DNA from: Unio delphinus
Lineage: Eukaryota; Mollusca; Bivalvia; Unionida; Unionidae
Assembly (NCBI GenBank): GCA_029339505.1
Contig: JAQISU010001235.1
Coordinates: forward strand, 37,105,815-37,169,814
Length of the DNA stretch: 64,000 nucleotides
Direction of reading: 5' to 3'
How positions within the stretch are numbered: the first letter of the stretch is position 1; every line of letters begins with the position of its first letter. The position numbers were made by a program, and so were the translations under genes. The notes beneath the pieces are model-generated. The model was not told where the DNA came from, made no database searches, and was given only the letters and a program-made list of their open reading frames with translations. Shown in pieces: positions 1 through 10,386 of the stretch.

Positions 1-1304
1 CGTGGGCTTTCACGTAAGCCGCAATGATGACATTTCCAAATTTGTCGGCTTCTACAAAGTCTAGTTCTTCTTCGTAATTGATTAAGATCAAGTCCTCACG
101 AATTACGTCCACGTGTTTCATGTATTTGGTTTTGTCGTTAATCATCTGGAAGTAGCGGGAAGGTTCGGACAAATACTCTGTCTTGCGTAAAGACGGTCGT
201 TGTGCCATTTTACCCCACAAGCAATTTAACATCACTTTGGTAAACGACCGCCTTCCTTCATTTTTCTCGATGTGGTCTAAAGTGATGCCTTCCTGCTCCC
301 GATAGTTTTCTTTCAATATCTTTTGGTCTTCGGGAGTGTGACACCAGAAAAGATATCCGCTAGCTTCTTGTTTTATTTTTAAAAAGGCATCCACGTAGTT
401 TGCAAAAATTCCTTTCTGTGTCTCTTCGCCCTTGTGGTATTGTTGTGTCTTGTAAAAGTGGTAAATTTCGTACACTTCTAACAGTTGGTATCCCAGGTCC
501 AGAACTTTAAACAATTCCACGCTAACCCACGTTCCTGTCAAAGCACGTTCTTCCTGAATGTGCTGACAAGGTTGGTTTTGGTTGCACGTTTCGACACAAG
601 TTCGACACAAAGGAAACATCAGTTTTCCTTGGCAATGGTGAGATAAAACGGGATGGTAAAAGTCTGTGGAAGGCAAGACTTTGTACTTGATCAATCCTTC
701 GTACTGGCGTATGTGGTCCAAGTCAATATGTTCTGTCATCAGTTCTGGATGCACTACGGGAAAGTGACAATATTTGCTTTACCATCGGTGATGTGAAACT
801 TGTCGTTGGATTGTTGCACATGTTGAATTTTGTCGATGACTTTGGAGGGTGTTAATTGTGATGGGCTAGTAAACTCGATCCAAACGGGAGAATTCAAATT
901 ATCGTGATGAATAGAAAGTTTCAAGCGATCGTCTTCTTTGGCTGTTTCAGTGCAGTTAACACAGAATCCCACACCTCGGTAATGAACCCTTCTGTATTCT
1001 CCAAAGGTACATTGGACTTGAAATCTTTAAACTTTACTGCATACGTGTAAGCCGTTGTTCTAAATTTTTGAGAGGAACGCTTTTCCGTCTCTCGAATGTG
1101 ATAGTAATTTTCAGGGTTTACTAAGGGTGGTGAACTTTGCTTGGACGTCTATTGTCTGGGTGTGGATTCGGGCTCACTCATGTCATCTTCAAAATCACTG
1201 GCATGAATTTAAGCCAAGACTTCAGCTACTGTGCTAGGCGATAAATTACGTTTCTGTCTCTTACTGTCTTCTCCTTTCTCCACAACATGATGCGCTCTTT
1301 TCAT
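1..1304 (-). pseudogene. P2 DNA polymerase B, internally deleted
   Basis: Reads on the minus strand and aligns with the P1 polymerase from about residue 1181 to the N-terminus. Base 1 corresponds to P1 base 52062. About 2.2 kb is missing (P1 roughly 52840-55066), with the junction near 772. The loss removes the exonuclease, the zinc-finger region and the first palm motif. A further 10-bp loss near 935 shifts the frame, and a stop lies at 754. The catalytic YxDTDS motif would lie off the left edge. The ATG equivalent is at 1304. This copy cannot make an active polymerase. Confidence 0.9.
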
Positions 1305-1437
1305 CTTGTCTGCAAAAAATCAAATGACTACATTTTAAAGACCATGACCCCTATATATTCATGTCCGATCCGTGGATATATAAAGGGTTAGTGTCTAACC
1401 TTTCAGTATTCATTTCGCTCTTAAATTGACCAGAACG

Positions 1438-1878
1438 ATGGAAGAGCCTACACAAGTTGAACTTCTGATCAGAGTCCACTTCCCAACTTCCCACTTCCCA
1501 GACAACCCGACGGACTACTCGGCCTTCTTTCGAGATAAAAGTCAAGATACTTGCTATATCTGTAAGAAGAAAGGACATTGGGTTACAGAATGTCCAGATC
1601 GTGAAAAAAAAAGCTACCAATAGAGTCAAAAGTAAAGATACCTGGTATCATTGAAAAGAGAAAAGACATTGGTCTCCAAACTGCCCTAAGAAACAACAGG
1701 AGCAGAAGGAGGAGGGGGAGAGGAATTCTGAACAGGAGGAGGAGGAAGAGGTACCCTCCCCCAAGGAAGAACCTCGACACATTCACAAAGACAAGAAAAG
1801 AAGACGAAACGAAAGTGAAGAGTAAGAAGAAAAAGAAAAACATGTGACATTAAAGAAATTAAAGAAACAGAAAGAGTG
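1438..1878 (+). pseudogene. P2 zinc-knuckle (CCHC) protein, truncated
   Basis: Counterpart of the P1 gene at 55745-56212. The first CCHC knuckle (CYICKKKGHWVTEC) is intact, but an in-frame stop at 1621-1623 ends the product after 61 residues. The second knuckle and the acidic/basic tail follow only in degraded form. A TATA-like ATATATAAAGGG lies about 60 bp upstream (near 1376-1387), as in P1. The upstream TTG codon at 1426 opens the frame, but the conserved ATG is at 1438. Confidence 0.8.
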
Positions 1879-2137
1879 AACAGAAGAAACCTATGAACTT
1901 TTTAAAGTGGTATTGTGTTATGTTATGTTGTGATATTGGACTTTTACGTTTGTACCAGAATACACCAGAGAGAAAAAACTTAAGTGTCTCTTGGTTTTGA
2001 TTTTATAGAATAAGAACCTACACGCACACATTCATTCACTCACACGTACATCATGGGTATAAAAAATAAAAAAAGACTTTTGAGTTTTCATTGAATTAGG
2101 CAACTGAAATAGTATTTCTTTTCGAAATAATTTGAGT

Positions 2138-2153
2138 GGCCCTGAAAAGGACC
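2138..2153 (-). promoter_or_regulatory. Histone-type mRNA 3' stem-loop (P2)
   Basis: On the minus strand this reads GGTCCTTTTCAGGGCC, a 6-bp stem (one G-T wobble) with a TTTC loop. ACTCA follows it, then CGAAAAGA about 13 nt further on. It lies 33 nt past the stop of the minus-strand gene ending at 2187, the same place as in P1 (56473-56488). Confidence 0.8.
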
Positions 2154-2186
2154 GTTGGGGTTTTGTTTGTTTAAAACAAAACAAAC

Positions 2187-2822
2187 TCAGAAACGGGACG
2201 TAACCATCTGTACCTGTCTTAAGCCTTTGCCACGGCCAGGGCCTACTTCGGGACTGGTGGTTCCTGTTAATGATTTGGTAGAAATGTCTAACGGTGGTAT
2301 GGCAGACGTAGTCACAGTTAGATTGGGTTGTTTACCTCGAGAAGGTCTTTTTCTCTTCGGTCGTGATAAAGAAGTCTGATTCATTTGTTTCTGACTCCTT
2401 AACTCTGCTAAAATATCTAAAAGTACCGTCGTGACCGTTTGATTTTCACTATTCTCTTTCTGTCCTTGGTCTTCTTTCTTCTCTGTTGCTGCTACTGTTT
2501 CTTCCTTGTGTTTCCTTCTTGCTTCTTCTTCCCGCTGTTGAATAAGAAAAGCTTGTTCTTCTACTTTCTGTTCTTGTAAAAATCGCTCCAATTTTTCTTT
2601 TTCTCTCTGCTTAAAATCATCGACGTGTACATAAGAAGAAGCAGAAGGTCACGAAGGTTCCGGAATAAATTCTTGTGATGTTAGAAAATCCACAATATCT
2701 CAGTTAAAATCAACTTCTTCTGGATGTAGATTTGTCATGACCTTGGTAGTCACTGCTGTCCCATTACTTGCTGTCTCTACTACTGGCTCACCCCAATTCA
2801 TCGTCTTCTTAGTGTCCGACAT
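2187..2822 (-). pseudogene. P2 Q/E-rich accessory protein, two nonsense codons
   Basis: Counterpart of the P1 gene at 56522-57166. The C-terminal 134 codons are open (2187-2591) with the coiled Q/E-rich stretch and the basic RPKRKRPSRG segment. Upstream the frame carries TGA stops at 2649-2651 and 2700-2702, the second replacing a tryptophan codon of P1. The ATG equivalent is at 2822. No known domain is recognised. Confidence 0.8.
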
Positions 2823-2861
2823 CATTGACAACTCTGTCGCATCGACAGACGCTAGTAACTC

Positions 2862-2987
2862 TATATAGGGAAGGTGACGTCACAGGCTGCTCTCTTCCGA
2901 TTGGACGACTGTGACTGCCTTTTGTAACGCACGTTTGTATTGGTGAATACACTCAATCAGTTTCGATCCGCTCTTCCCCTATAAATA
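2862..2987. promoter_or_regulatory. P2 divergent promoter with CRE palindrome
   Basis: A minus-strand TATA (CTATATAG, near 2861-2868), the palindrome TGACGTCA (2875-2882) and a plus-strand TATA (CCCCTATAAATA, near 2977-2988) lie between two divergent genes. The same three parts are in the same order in P1 (57216-57325). Confidence 0.6.
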
Positions 2988-3069
2988 GCCGCAGTTCACG
3001 GTATTCGCTTCATCTGTTTCTCATCACAAGATTTGGACCAACGTAGAATCTTCTACCCTTGTTTCTACC

Positions 3070-3264
3070 ATGCTATTTCGTACTGACTTACCCATGTATG
3101 TCAGATCATCGTGGACTGTCATTCATATGACTGATACAGCCTTTTGGAAGAACAATATATATGTAGAGAGGCAAGGTTGTTTAATGAGAGTTCTCCTCTC
3201 TGGCCCAAAAGTGAGGAGAAGTTTAAGGAAGAGAAGAAGATCTGTGAGATGTCCTCTGTGTTAA
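3070..3264 (+). CDS. Small basic protein, P2 copy (64 aa)
   Basis: Intact reading frame homologous to the 77-aa P1 protein at 57369-57602. The P1 start codon has become ATT here, so the first in-frame ATG is at 3070, 13 codons further in. The basic C-terminus (RRSLRKRRRSVRCPLC) is unchanged from P1 although the rest of P2 is decayed. Function unknown. The short arginine-rich tail ending in CPLC could bind nucleic acid or act as a nuclear signal, which is inference. The histone-type stem-loop expected downstream is half deleted (near 3291). Confidence 0.55.
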   Translation: MLFRTDLPMYVRSSWTVIHMTDTAFWKNNIYVERQGCLMRVLLSGPKVRRSLRKRRRSVRCPLC

Positions 3265-3285
3265 CAAGATACTGTTAACATTACG

Positions 3286-3637
3286 CATAACGGTCCTCAC
3301 TCATATACCTCGAAAAGATATCTGCTTTCTTTGCCTCCATTTTCCCTTGTCGCTTGACAGACCCATATACAAATAATAATTCCCATGCTCAATTTCCCTT
3401 GTCGCTAGATAGTCCCACTATGTTCAATTTCCCTTGACGCTATACAGACCCACCATGTTAAATTTCCCTTGTTGCCAGAAGGTCCCAAATAATATTCCCA
3501 TGTTAAGTTTCCTTTGTCGCTAGAGTGTCCCACGCCCTTTTGTCGCCAGAAGGTCGCTAGAAATCTTGTCGCCAGAAGGTCCCAAGCCCTTTTTGACTGG
3601 ATTTTCCATTGTCGCCAGATCGTCCCATATTACTACT
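3286..3637. repeat. P2 right terminal inverted repeat
   Basis: Counterpart of the P1 terminal repeat: it starts in the remnant stem-loop/CGAAAAGATA region, contains short internal iterons and ends ATATTACTACT. The iterons here read CCCTTGTCGC...GTCCCA, whereas those of P1 read CCCTTGAGGC...GGCCCA, so this is a different subfamily. The left partner is outside the window. Confidence 0.8.
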
Positions 3638-3658
3638 CTATAAGAGAACATGGTGTTT

Positions 3659-3870
3659 CAGAGGTAGTCATTTGACTTTCTGAAGTTAAGATGAAACGAT
3701 CGCATCATATCGTGGAGACAAAGAAGAAAGTAAGGGACATAGACGTGACCTATCACATCGCACAGTATATATAGTCTTGGCTCAAATTCATGCCAGCGAG
3801 TTTGAAGATGAAATGAGTGAGCCAGAATCCAAGCCCAGATAATATACACCAAACCAAATAATAGTGGTCC
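3659..3870 (+). pseudogene. Polymerase N-terminal fragment of a further Polinton copy
   Basis: Plus-strand sequence from 3659 matches the reverse complement of the P1 polymerase start (55440-55640): the leader with GTAGTCATTTGACTTT, the ATG region, and the segment encoding the acidic 'SEPES' stretch. It carries substitutions and stops. Its orientation is opposite to P2, and it begins 16 bp past the presumed P2 target duplication, so it is a separate older copy. A minus-strand frame of 69 codons (3753-3962), partly coiled-coil-like, overlaps its end; I do not recognise that. Confidence 0.7.
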
Positions 3871-5528
3871 TCATCCAGTTTCACCAGCATATCTTCTATT
3901 ATTCCCAAATTGGCCACAACTTCCTTCAACTTCTTCATTTTGTCCATGAGATTATTCCCCATTTTCTGTGGTTATTCAAGGTTGATAACTTCCCTTGAAG
4001 CGAAATCTTAGACACTGTTCATCAGAATAAAGAAAAAAATCCTGAAAATAATATTTAAAGTGTTCGTCATAACGGAGCGTTCTCCTTATTGAATCTTCAT
4101 TTAGTATTTTTTGTTTTGTTTTAAGCCGATAAATGATTGCTGGACAACAGTTCTAATCTCCTCTCACGATTTCGCTGTGAAGACAGATATTCCATCAATT
4201 ACGCACTGCAAAAAGCTCAATACCTGTCTATAAATAAATTCAGGTGCATAATTACCTGGACGAATACTTTATGAAGTGTGTATATTTATTGCGATAGTTA
4301 TGGACAGCATCATTGAAAAGTGATCGGTGCGGTATAATCCAAAGCTAGGTTCGGTAATCAAAATGTAGGCGTTGTATTGAATTTATATACTTTACTATCT
4401 ATTTATAGGACATGTGATTGATAGGTCATGTTAGTAATTCTTTTTTTATTAGGAATATGACATTCATTAACAAACAAAAGTCTAACATATCTCGCCTACT
4501 TTAATTCCCCATAACAATGCGGACCTCACGTAATGCCGTAGACTTGTCCCTCGTTTCACTGAAGGATGAAATTTCTCTTTAATACGTGATCCTCTTCCTC
4601 CCATCTTCAGTTACATACACACGTAGTTTATGTGACTAATCGAATTTACCATAGTGGGTTTTGTTTTTAATTTTAGCAGAGAGAAAACGCAGATATCAAC
4701 CGGCAAGTGAGGAACTATGGTAGAAACGTTTGCAATAGGTACAGTATATCGAACATGTTACCACTGATTGAACTCATCATCTTTGACGGTCTCCAGATAG
4801 CGTTATGTGCGTTCTCATAGACTGATTCTCTGATTTACAAAGCTCGTGGCGAAATTTTATGAAACATTTTACCAATTTTTCAATAGAACGCAGTCTATCA
4901 GTAGACATTATACAGGGGTAAATTCTTTTTGAACCGTGAGTAAAAAAATATATATAATTACAGAACTGTCGAAAAGAAATTTTTAGAAAGATCAAAATGT
5001 AATTATGCTTTCATTTTCAACAAGTACTTGTTTCACTAAATGTATATTATAGACAATCCATTATAACCTCGAATGACGTAGGTAGATCATATTTTATCAG
5101 CAAGGTAATTCAATAAAGCACGCTTACATTCACGTAGAAAAAGTCGAGGTCCCTCAGGAAAGAAACAACCATTGTAGTATATGTTGTTCAATTTGAGAGA
5201 AAGAGACAGTTTTTAAACTGTTTATCATTGGAATAATTATGATCGAATCACAAGAAATTGTATTTTCTTGCTAGTAATGGAAAATACCTTTTTCAAAATT
5301 GTATATATCTAAATTTTTAAAGTGATAATAATCATAAGGCATGTGTCAAGGAAAACTCCTGACTAGTGGTCAATGTGTTATTATTATAATTCCTCAAAAT
5401 TCAAGCAAATATGGAATTAAAAACAAAACATATTACATTCCACAATCTTTGTTACGAAACATAAGTATATTATACGAAAATAAAAAAATATATATTAAGT
5501 TCTGACCCCGCCTCCCGAAAGCTAGTCT

Positions 5529-6835
5529 TTTTGGAAGAATGGACTTACTTTTGATAACATATTTTGTAATGGAAAATAGACTTACTTTTGGTCACATTTG
5601 GCAGTAAATGTAAAGACTTTCTTTTGGTTATATACTAAGCAATAGTATAATGGACTTACTTTTGTAGACATACATGGCAATATAAGTAGGACTTACTTTT
5701 CTGGACATACATGGCAATAGTAATAGGACTTACTTTTGTGGACATAGATGGCAATAGAAGTAGGACTTACTTGTGTGGACATATATGGCAATAGAAGTAG
5801 GACTTATTTCAGTGGACATATATGGCAATAGAAGTAGGACTTACTTGAGTGGACATATATGGCAATAGAAGTAAGACTTACTTGAGTTGATATATATGGC
5901 AATATAAGTATAACTTACTTTTGTGGACATATATGGCAATAGAAGTAGGACTTACTTTTGTGGACATATATGGCAATAGAAGTAGGACTTACTTTTCTGG
6001 ACATATATGGCAATAGAAGTAGGACTTACTTTTGTGAACATATATGGCAATAGAAGTAGGACTTACTTGAGTGGACATATATGGCAATAGAAGTAGGACT
6101 CACTTTTCTACACATATATGACAATAGCAGTAGGACTTACTTTTGCGGACATATATGACAATAGTAGTAGGACTTACTTTTCTGGACATATATGGCAATA
6201 TACGTAGGACTTACTTGAGTGGATATATATGGCAATAGAAGTAGGACTTACTTTTGTGGACATATATGGCAATATAAGTAGGAATTACTTGAGTGGACAT
6301 ATATGGCAATAGAAGTATGGCTTACTTTTCTGGACATCTATGGCAATAGAAGTAGGACTTACTTTTGTGGACATATATGGCAATATAAGCATGACTTATT
6401 TTTGTGGACATATATGGCAATATAAGTAGGAATTACTTGAGTGGACATATATGGCAATAGAAGTATGGCTTACTTTTCTGGACTTATATATCAATATACG
6501 TAGGTTACTTGAGTGGATATCTATGGCAATAGAAGTAGGACTTACTTTTGTGGAGTTAAAAGGCAATGTAAGTAGGACTTACTTTTGTGGACATATATGG
6601 CAATAGAAGTAGGACTTACTTGAGTGGACATATAAGGCAATAGAAGTTGGAATTACTTTTGTGGACATATATGGCAATATAAGTAGGACTTACTTTTGTG
6701 GACATATATGGCAATAAAAGTAGGACTTACTTGAGTGGACATATATGGCAATAGAAGTAGGACTTAATTTTGTGGATATATATGGCAATAGAAATAGGAC
6801 TATATAGCAATATATGAATAGATTTACTTTTTGGG
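5529..6835. repeat. 37-bp satellite array
   Basis: About 35 tandem units of roughly 37 bp built on 'ggacttacttttgtgg' plus 'acatatatggcaatag'. Edge units are diverged and central units near-identical. The paralogous position in copy B (17768-18268) holds a related array with a different consensus. Confidence 0.9.
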
Positions 6836-8034
6836 ACATTGTAGTCAATGGTCACTTTTAATGGCGATTGCAATGTGTTGATATGAGTATATAGATATAA
6901 TGTCATAATATTGTGTCATTATAAATGTAACTTTGTTGTCATGTCAACACATGCAAAATCGGTAAGTCATTGAAATTACAGACGTGGCTTTAATCACGCG
7001 TGCAACAGAAATATTCGATCATGTCGACGACAATTTGGTGCTTTCATAATGGACATAATATATGGCGCAGGCAAACAAACCAAGAACAGTATCTTAAATA
7101 ATCAACTTAGTCTAGTACCTTATTTAACTATGTATAACACCCAAACAACTGCGTACAGCATCGACATATATCCTCGTCACATCACATTCCGGCTGATCAA
7201 CGTTTACGCTCTTCGTTGGAAATCATAGAGAAAAAAAAAAGAAATATTGTCCATGACGTAACAACACGCATGTGTCTACTACGCTCGCAGTTTAGTCGGC
7301 GATATAAGCAATTGAATACTGTAATCAATTTCAGAAAAGCAAATAGTGCCTCTAACTCAAAACGGAAATAAAAAAATAACATTTAATTGGACAAGTCGGA
7401 TATTGTCCAGTCAACAACTCATATAAAGAGAATGCGTTATTACTAAATTATTATTAGTCCTTTTTTAGACTGAAATTAAACTTGTTGAGATAAGAACAAC
7501 ACATGCAATTTTTCTCAGTAAGAAAGGAAGTCATCAGTAGGGATTGGTCTCTGAAGTCACATGCGGCACGGTTGAAATCAGGTCGGGCACGTATCATTCA
7601 CGCTGATTCTTTGCATTGTCAAAACGTATGTTTTTTTTTTCTTTGCTTAACAATGTCATTGTTTCTCTTTGACCACAATGCTTGACTCAGAAATGTGTGT
7701 AAATCTGGTTGGGACTCCAAGCATGGGACTACAAAATGGACTCTGCACAAAAGTAATATGATGAATCCTGCTAGTCCCACAACTTGATTTGTGTATACAT
7801 ACTCGAAATTAAACATAAATTTCCATGTGGTAGACTACCCATCAATTGCCTTCAAATCATTGTAGAAAGAAAAACGAAAGTCGTAAAGCCTCATGCTAAA
7901 GTAGATTCAGCAGGAATTCCATTAGTGCCTCCTGTATTTCTCAGCTCTATCAATTTTGGTTCTTGGATTCACGTGTCGTTGATAATCGGTGTTATCTTTG
8001 TTTAATCTGACACCGTAAAGCTAATAACGAAACC

Positions 8035-8228
8035 CGGGTCCCAAGTGCCCGAGTGGTCTAAAGCGCTCATCGTTACGGATCACTGCCATCTCACCTCTGC
8101 GTGTGATCGCGTCTCGGGTCCATTCATGGGCTTTCCCGGATTCTTCCTCAACCATTTAAACTGGCCGCCATGTATAGCCTATATTATGCTGGAAAAAAGG
8201 TGTTAACCCCTATAACAACAACAACAAC
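8035..8228 (+). mobile_element. tRNA-derived SINE (copy 1)
   Basis: The 5' part resembles a tRNA with the A-box-like segment GCCCGAGTGGTCTAAAGCG; the B box is degraded. The body carries 'ggccgccatgtatagcctat' and the 3' end is (AAC)n. A 9-bp duplication AACGAAACC (8026-8034 and 8229-8237) flanks it. Copy B of the segmental duplication lacks it at the matching site (near 28100), confirming insertion. Confidence 0.85.
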
Positions 8229-8683
8229 AACGAAACCAGTAATTTGCATACAAGCAGAAAACGTACTCTAAAAGTCTTATTTATTCAAATTTATTTTACA
8301 CATCTGCATCTCGTTTGCAGCCCAATGGTGTTTTTATTTTATTTTAATGCCATGTTACACCAAGTTAGACTGAACTTTGTCATACAATTCATATCCGCCA
8401 CGGATGTATCTTGTCGGTGAGTAATAATAGTAAACACAATCGATATCCCAATTCTAGAGTGAACAAAGTAAACTAGTCAAGTGCTTTGTATATGGTCATA
8501 AATATTATCGAACAGTCAGTTACGAAGTTACAGTCAAACACAGCTTACACTGTGTCCATCATAAATTAATGTGATTAAATTTAAAACAGTTTCTCAAAGC
8601 AATCACCTAACTCGATATGCAAACGATCTATACGTGTAGTATGCCACTTAAAAAGACATACATTTAAATATTTGAATTATTTG

Positions 8684-8688
<5 letters not shown>

Positions 8689-8748
<60 letters not shown>
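8689..8748. repeat. (GA)n microsatellite
   Basis: About 30 uninterrupted GA units. Confidence 0.97.
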
Positions 8749-8750
<2 letters not shown>

Positions 8751-9792
8751 CTTACTGTGAAAGTCCGTCTTTCAGTTGCAATGTTGAGACAAAGTTAACT
8801 GGTGGCAGATGAGATTTCCAATTGTATTTCAATTAGATTATGCAAAGTATGTAACGGTGCCTGGCTGATTCGCATGACTAGCACAAACGTATATGAGGCA
8901 CAAACGTATATTTCAAAGCAAACAATAAGCCAAAATCCTGACGTAGAATCACAGGGCCCCTCAGGAAAAGACTGTATACAGTTTACCTACGGGTCATTTT
9001 CATAGATTGAGATTATCGTCAATACCTAAAGCGTTCAAGCTTCGTTCGCTTCTACCGCCCAAATTGTCAAATGACATTTCAGACATCCGAAATGATCTTA
9101 CAAATTCACTCTCGGAATACGTTAATTTTACTTTTGCAGGAAAAAACTTACTAGATTTTACGATGGGTATTATTTAAAACTATTATATTTCCTATGGGAA
9201 ACAGGTCTCTTATTTAGCCTAACCAATCAGGATTAAATATCAACTGCCTTTTATAACTAGGCGCCAAATATCAGTTTTGACATTTTCAATACAGAATGTG
9301 AAGTTTTGTTTTTCCTAGACTTGTCTGAAACGGCTAAATAAACGAAGGATAAATTAAGAATTATTTCCTTTCCCGACACAGACATTATAAATCATTGAAG
9401 TATATCGATTTAACAATCACACGTTCCCATAAATCTAATGAATTGTTCTCTGGCTCAAATTAATGCGCTCTTCATAGATTAACATAAATTTGCACCCTCC
9501 CATAGATATATCACAATTCTAACAACAAATAAAGTCTACACTTTATTGAACATTCTACACGTCGTTAATTTATTGAACGAAACAATGAAACAGCACAGCA
9601 GTACACGTAACGTTAATACCATGAGGTTTTCCTTATTTGACACTATGTTTGTCAAAAAGCATGGACTGTCATATAGTCAACGAAACACTACAAAATATTG
9701 AAAGTACGAAATCTGAGGCAAAACATCAGTGAAAATTGAAACAACCAATATATAAAGATAAACCAGAAAAATTATGTCTACACTATCGTTGT

Positions 9793-10050
9793 GAAAGGGG
9801 CCCCGAGTGTCCGAGTGGTCTAAAGCGCTCACCGTTATGGATCACTGCCATCTCACCTCTGTCTGCGTGGGTTCGAGTCTCAGGCTCGGTTAATGTGGGC
9901 ATGTGAGAAAGCTTGCCGGTAGCTTCTAGTGGGTGGATGATTCTTTCCTGGGTTTTCCTGGGTTCTTTCTCCAGTAATATTACTGGCCGCCATGTATAGC
10001 CTATCTTGTGCTGAAAAAATGACGTTAAACCTACAACAACTAAAAATACA
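9793..10050 (+). mobile_element. tRNA-derived SINE (copy 2)
   Basis: A fuller copy of the same family, with A box (GTCCGAGTGGTCTAAAGCG), B box (GGGTTCGAGTCTC), the shared 'gccgccatgtatagcctat' core and an ACAAC-rich tail. An 11-bp duplication ACTATCGTTGT (9782-9792 and 10051-10061) flanks it. The long minus-strand reading frame across it is accidental. Confidence 0.9.
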
Positions 10051-10304
10051 ACTATCGTTGTAAATGCTGCTATAATGATGGCGAATAAATCTGAAAGTTC
10101 AATGTGCATCATGATTGTTGCCAGAATATTGTTGTCCATCGGTCTTGGATACTATCCCATAAAAAGAGGTATATTTATATTGTAGTTGCTTGTTATTCAC
10201 TCAGTTCCGCGTACGGGATAAAAGAATGCTGTTCAGAGTGGATACAAATGCTCTGTTTACGTAAAAGAGAACTTGTCCATTGATATATGATGTTAATGTC
10301 AGCT

Positions 10305-10307
<3 letters not shown>

Positions 10308-10382
<75 letters not shown>
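10308..10382. repeat. (CT)n microsatellite
   Basis: About 37 CT units. Confidence 0.97.

Positions 10383-10386
<4 letters not shown>

Larger units (their letters stand above)
1..3637. mobile_element. Decayed Polinton copy P2, right-hand end
   Basis: This block matches the right end of the complete element at 52062-57985 in gene order and sequence: polymerase (minus), zinc-knuckle gene (plus), a Q/E-rich gene (minus), a small basic gene (plus), then the terminal repeat. The left part lies outside the window. It is broken by an internal polymerase deletion, frameshifts and nonsense codons. The last element bases are ATTACTACT at 3637, as in P1. The next six bases, CTATAA (3638-3643), would be the target duplication, but the partner is off the window. 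Confidence 0.9.

Noticed and set aside
9783..10139. 118-codon minus-strand reading frame
   Set aside because: It runs through a SINE and its target duplication, and has no domain.
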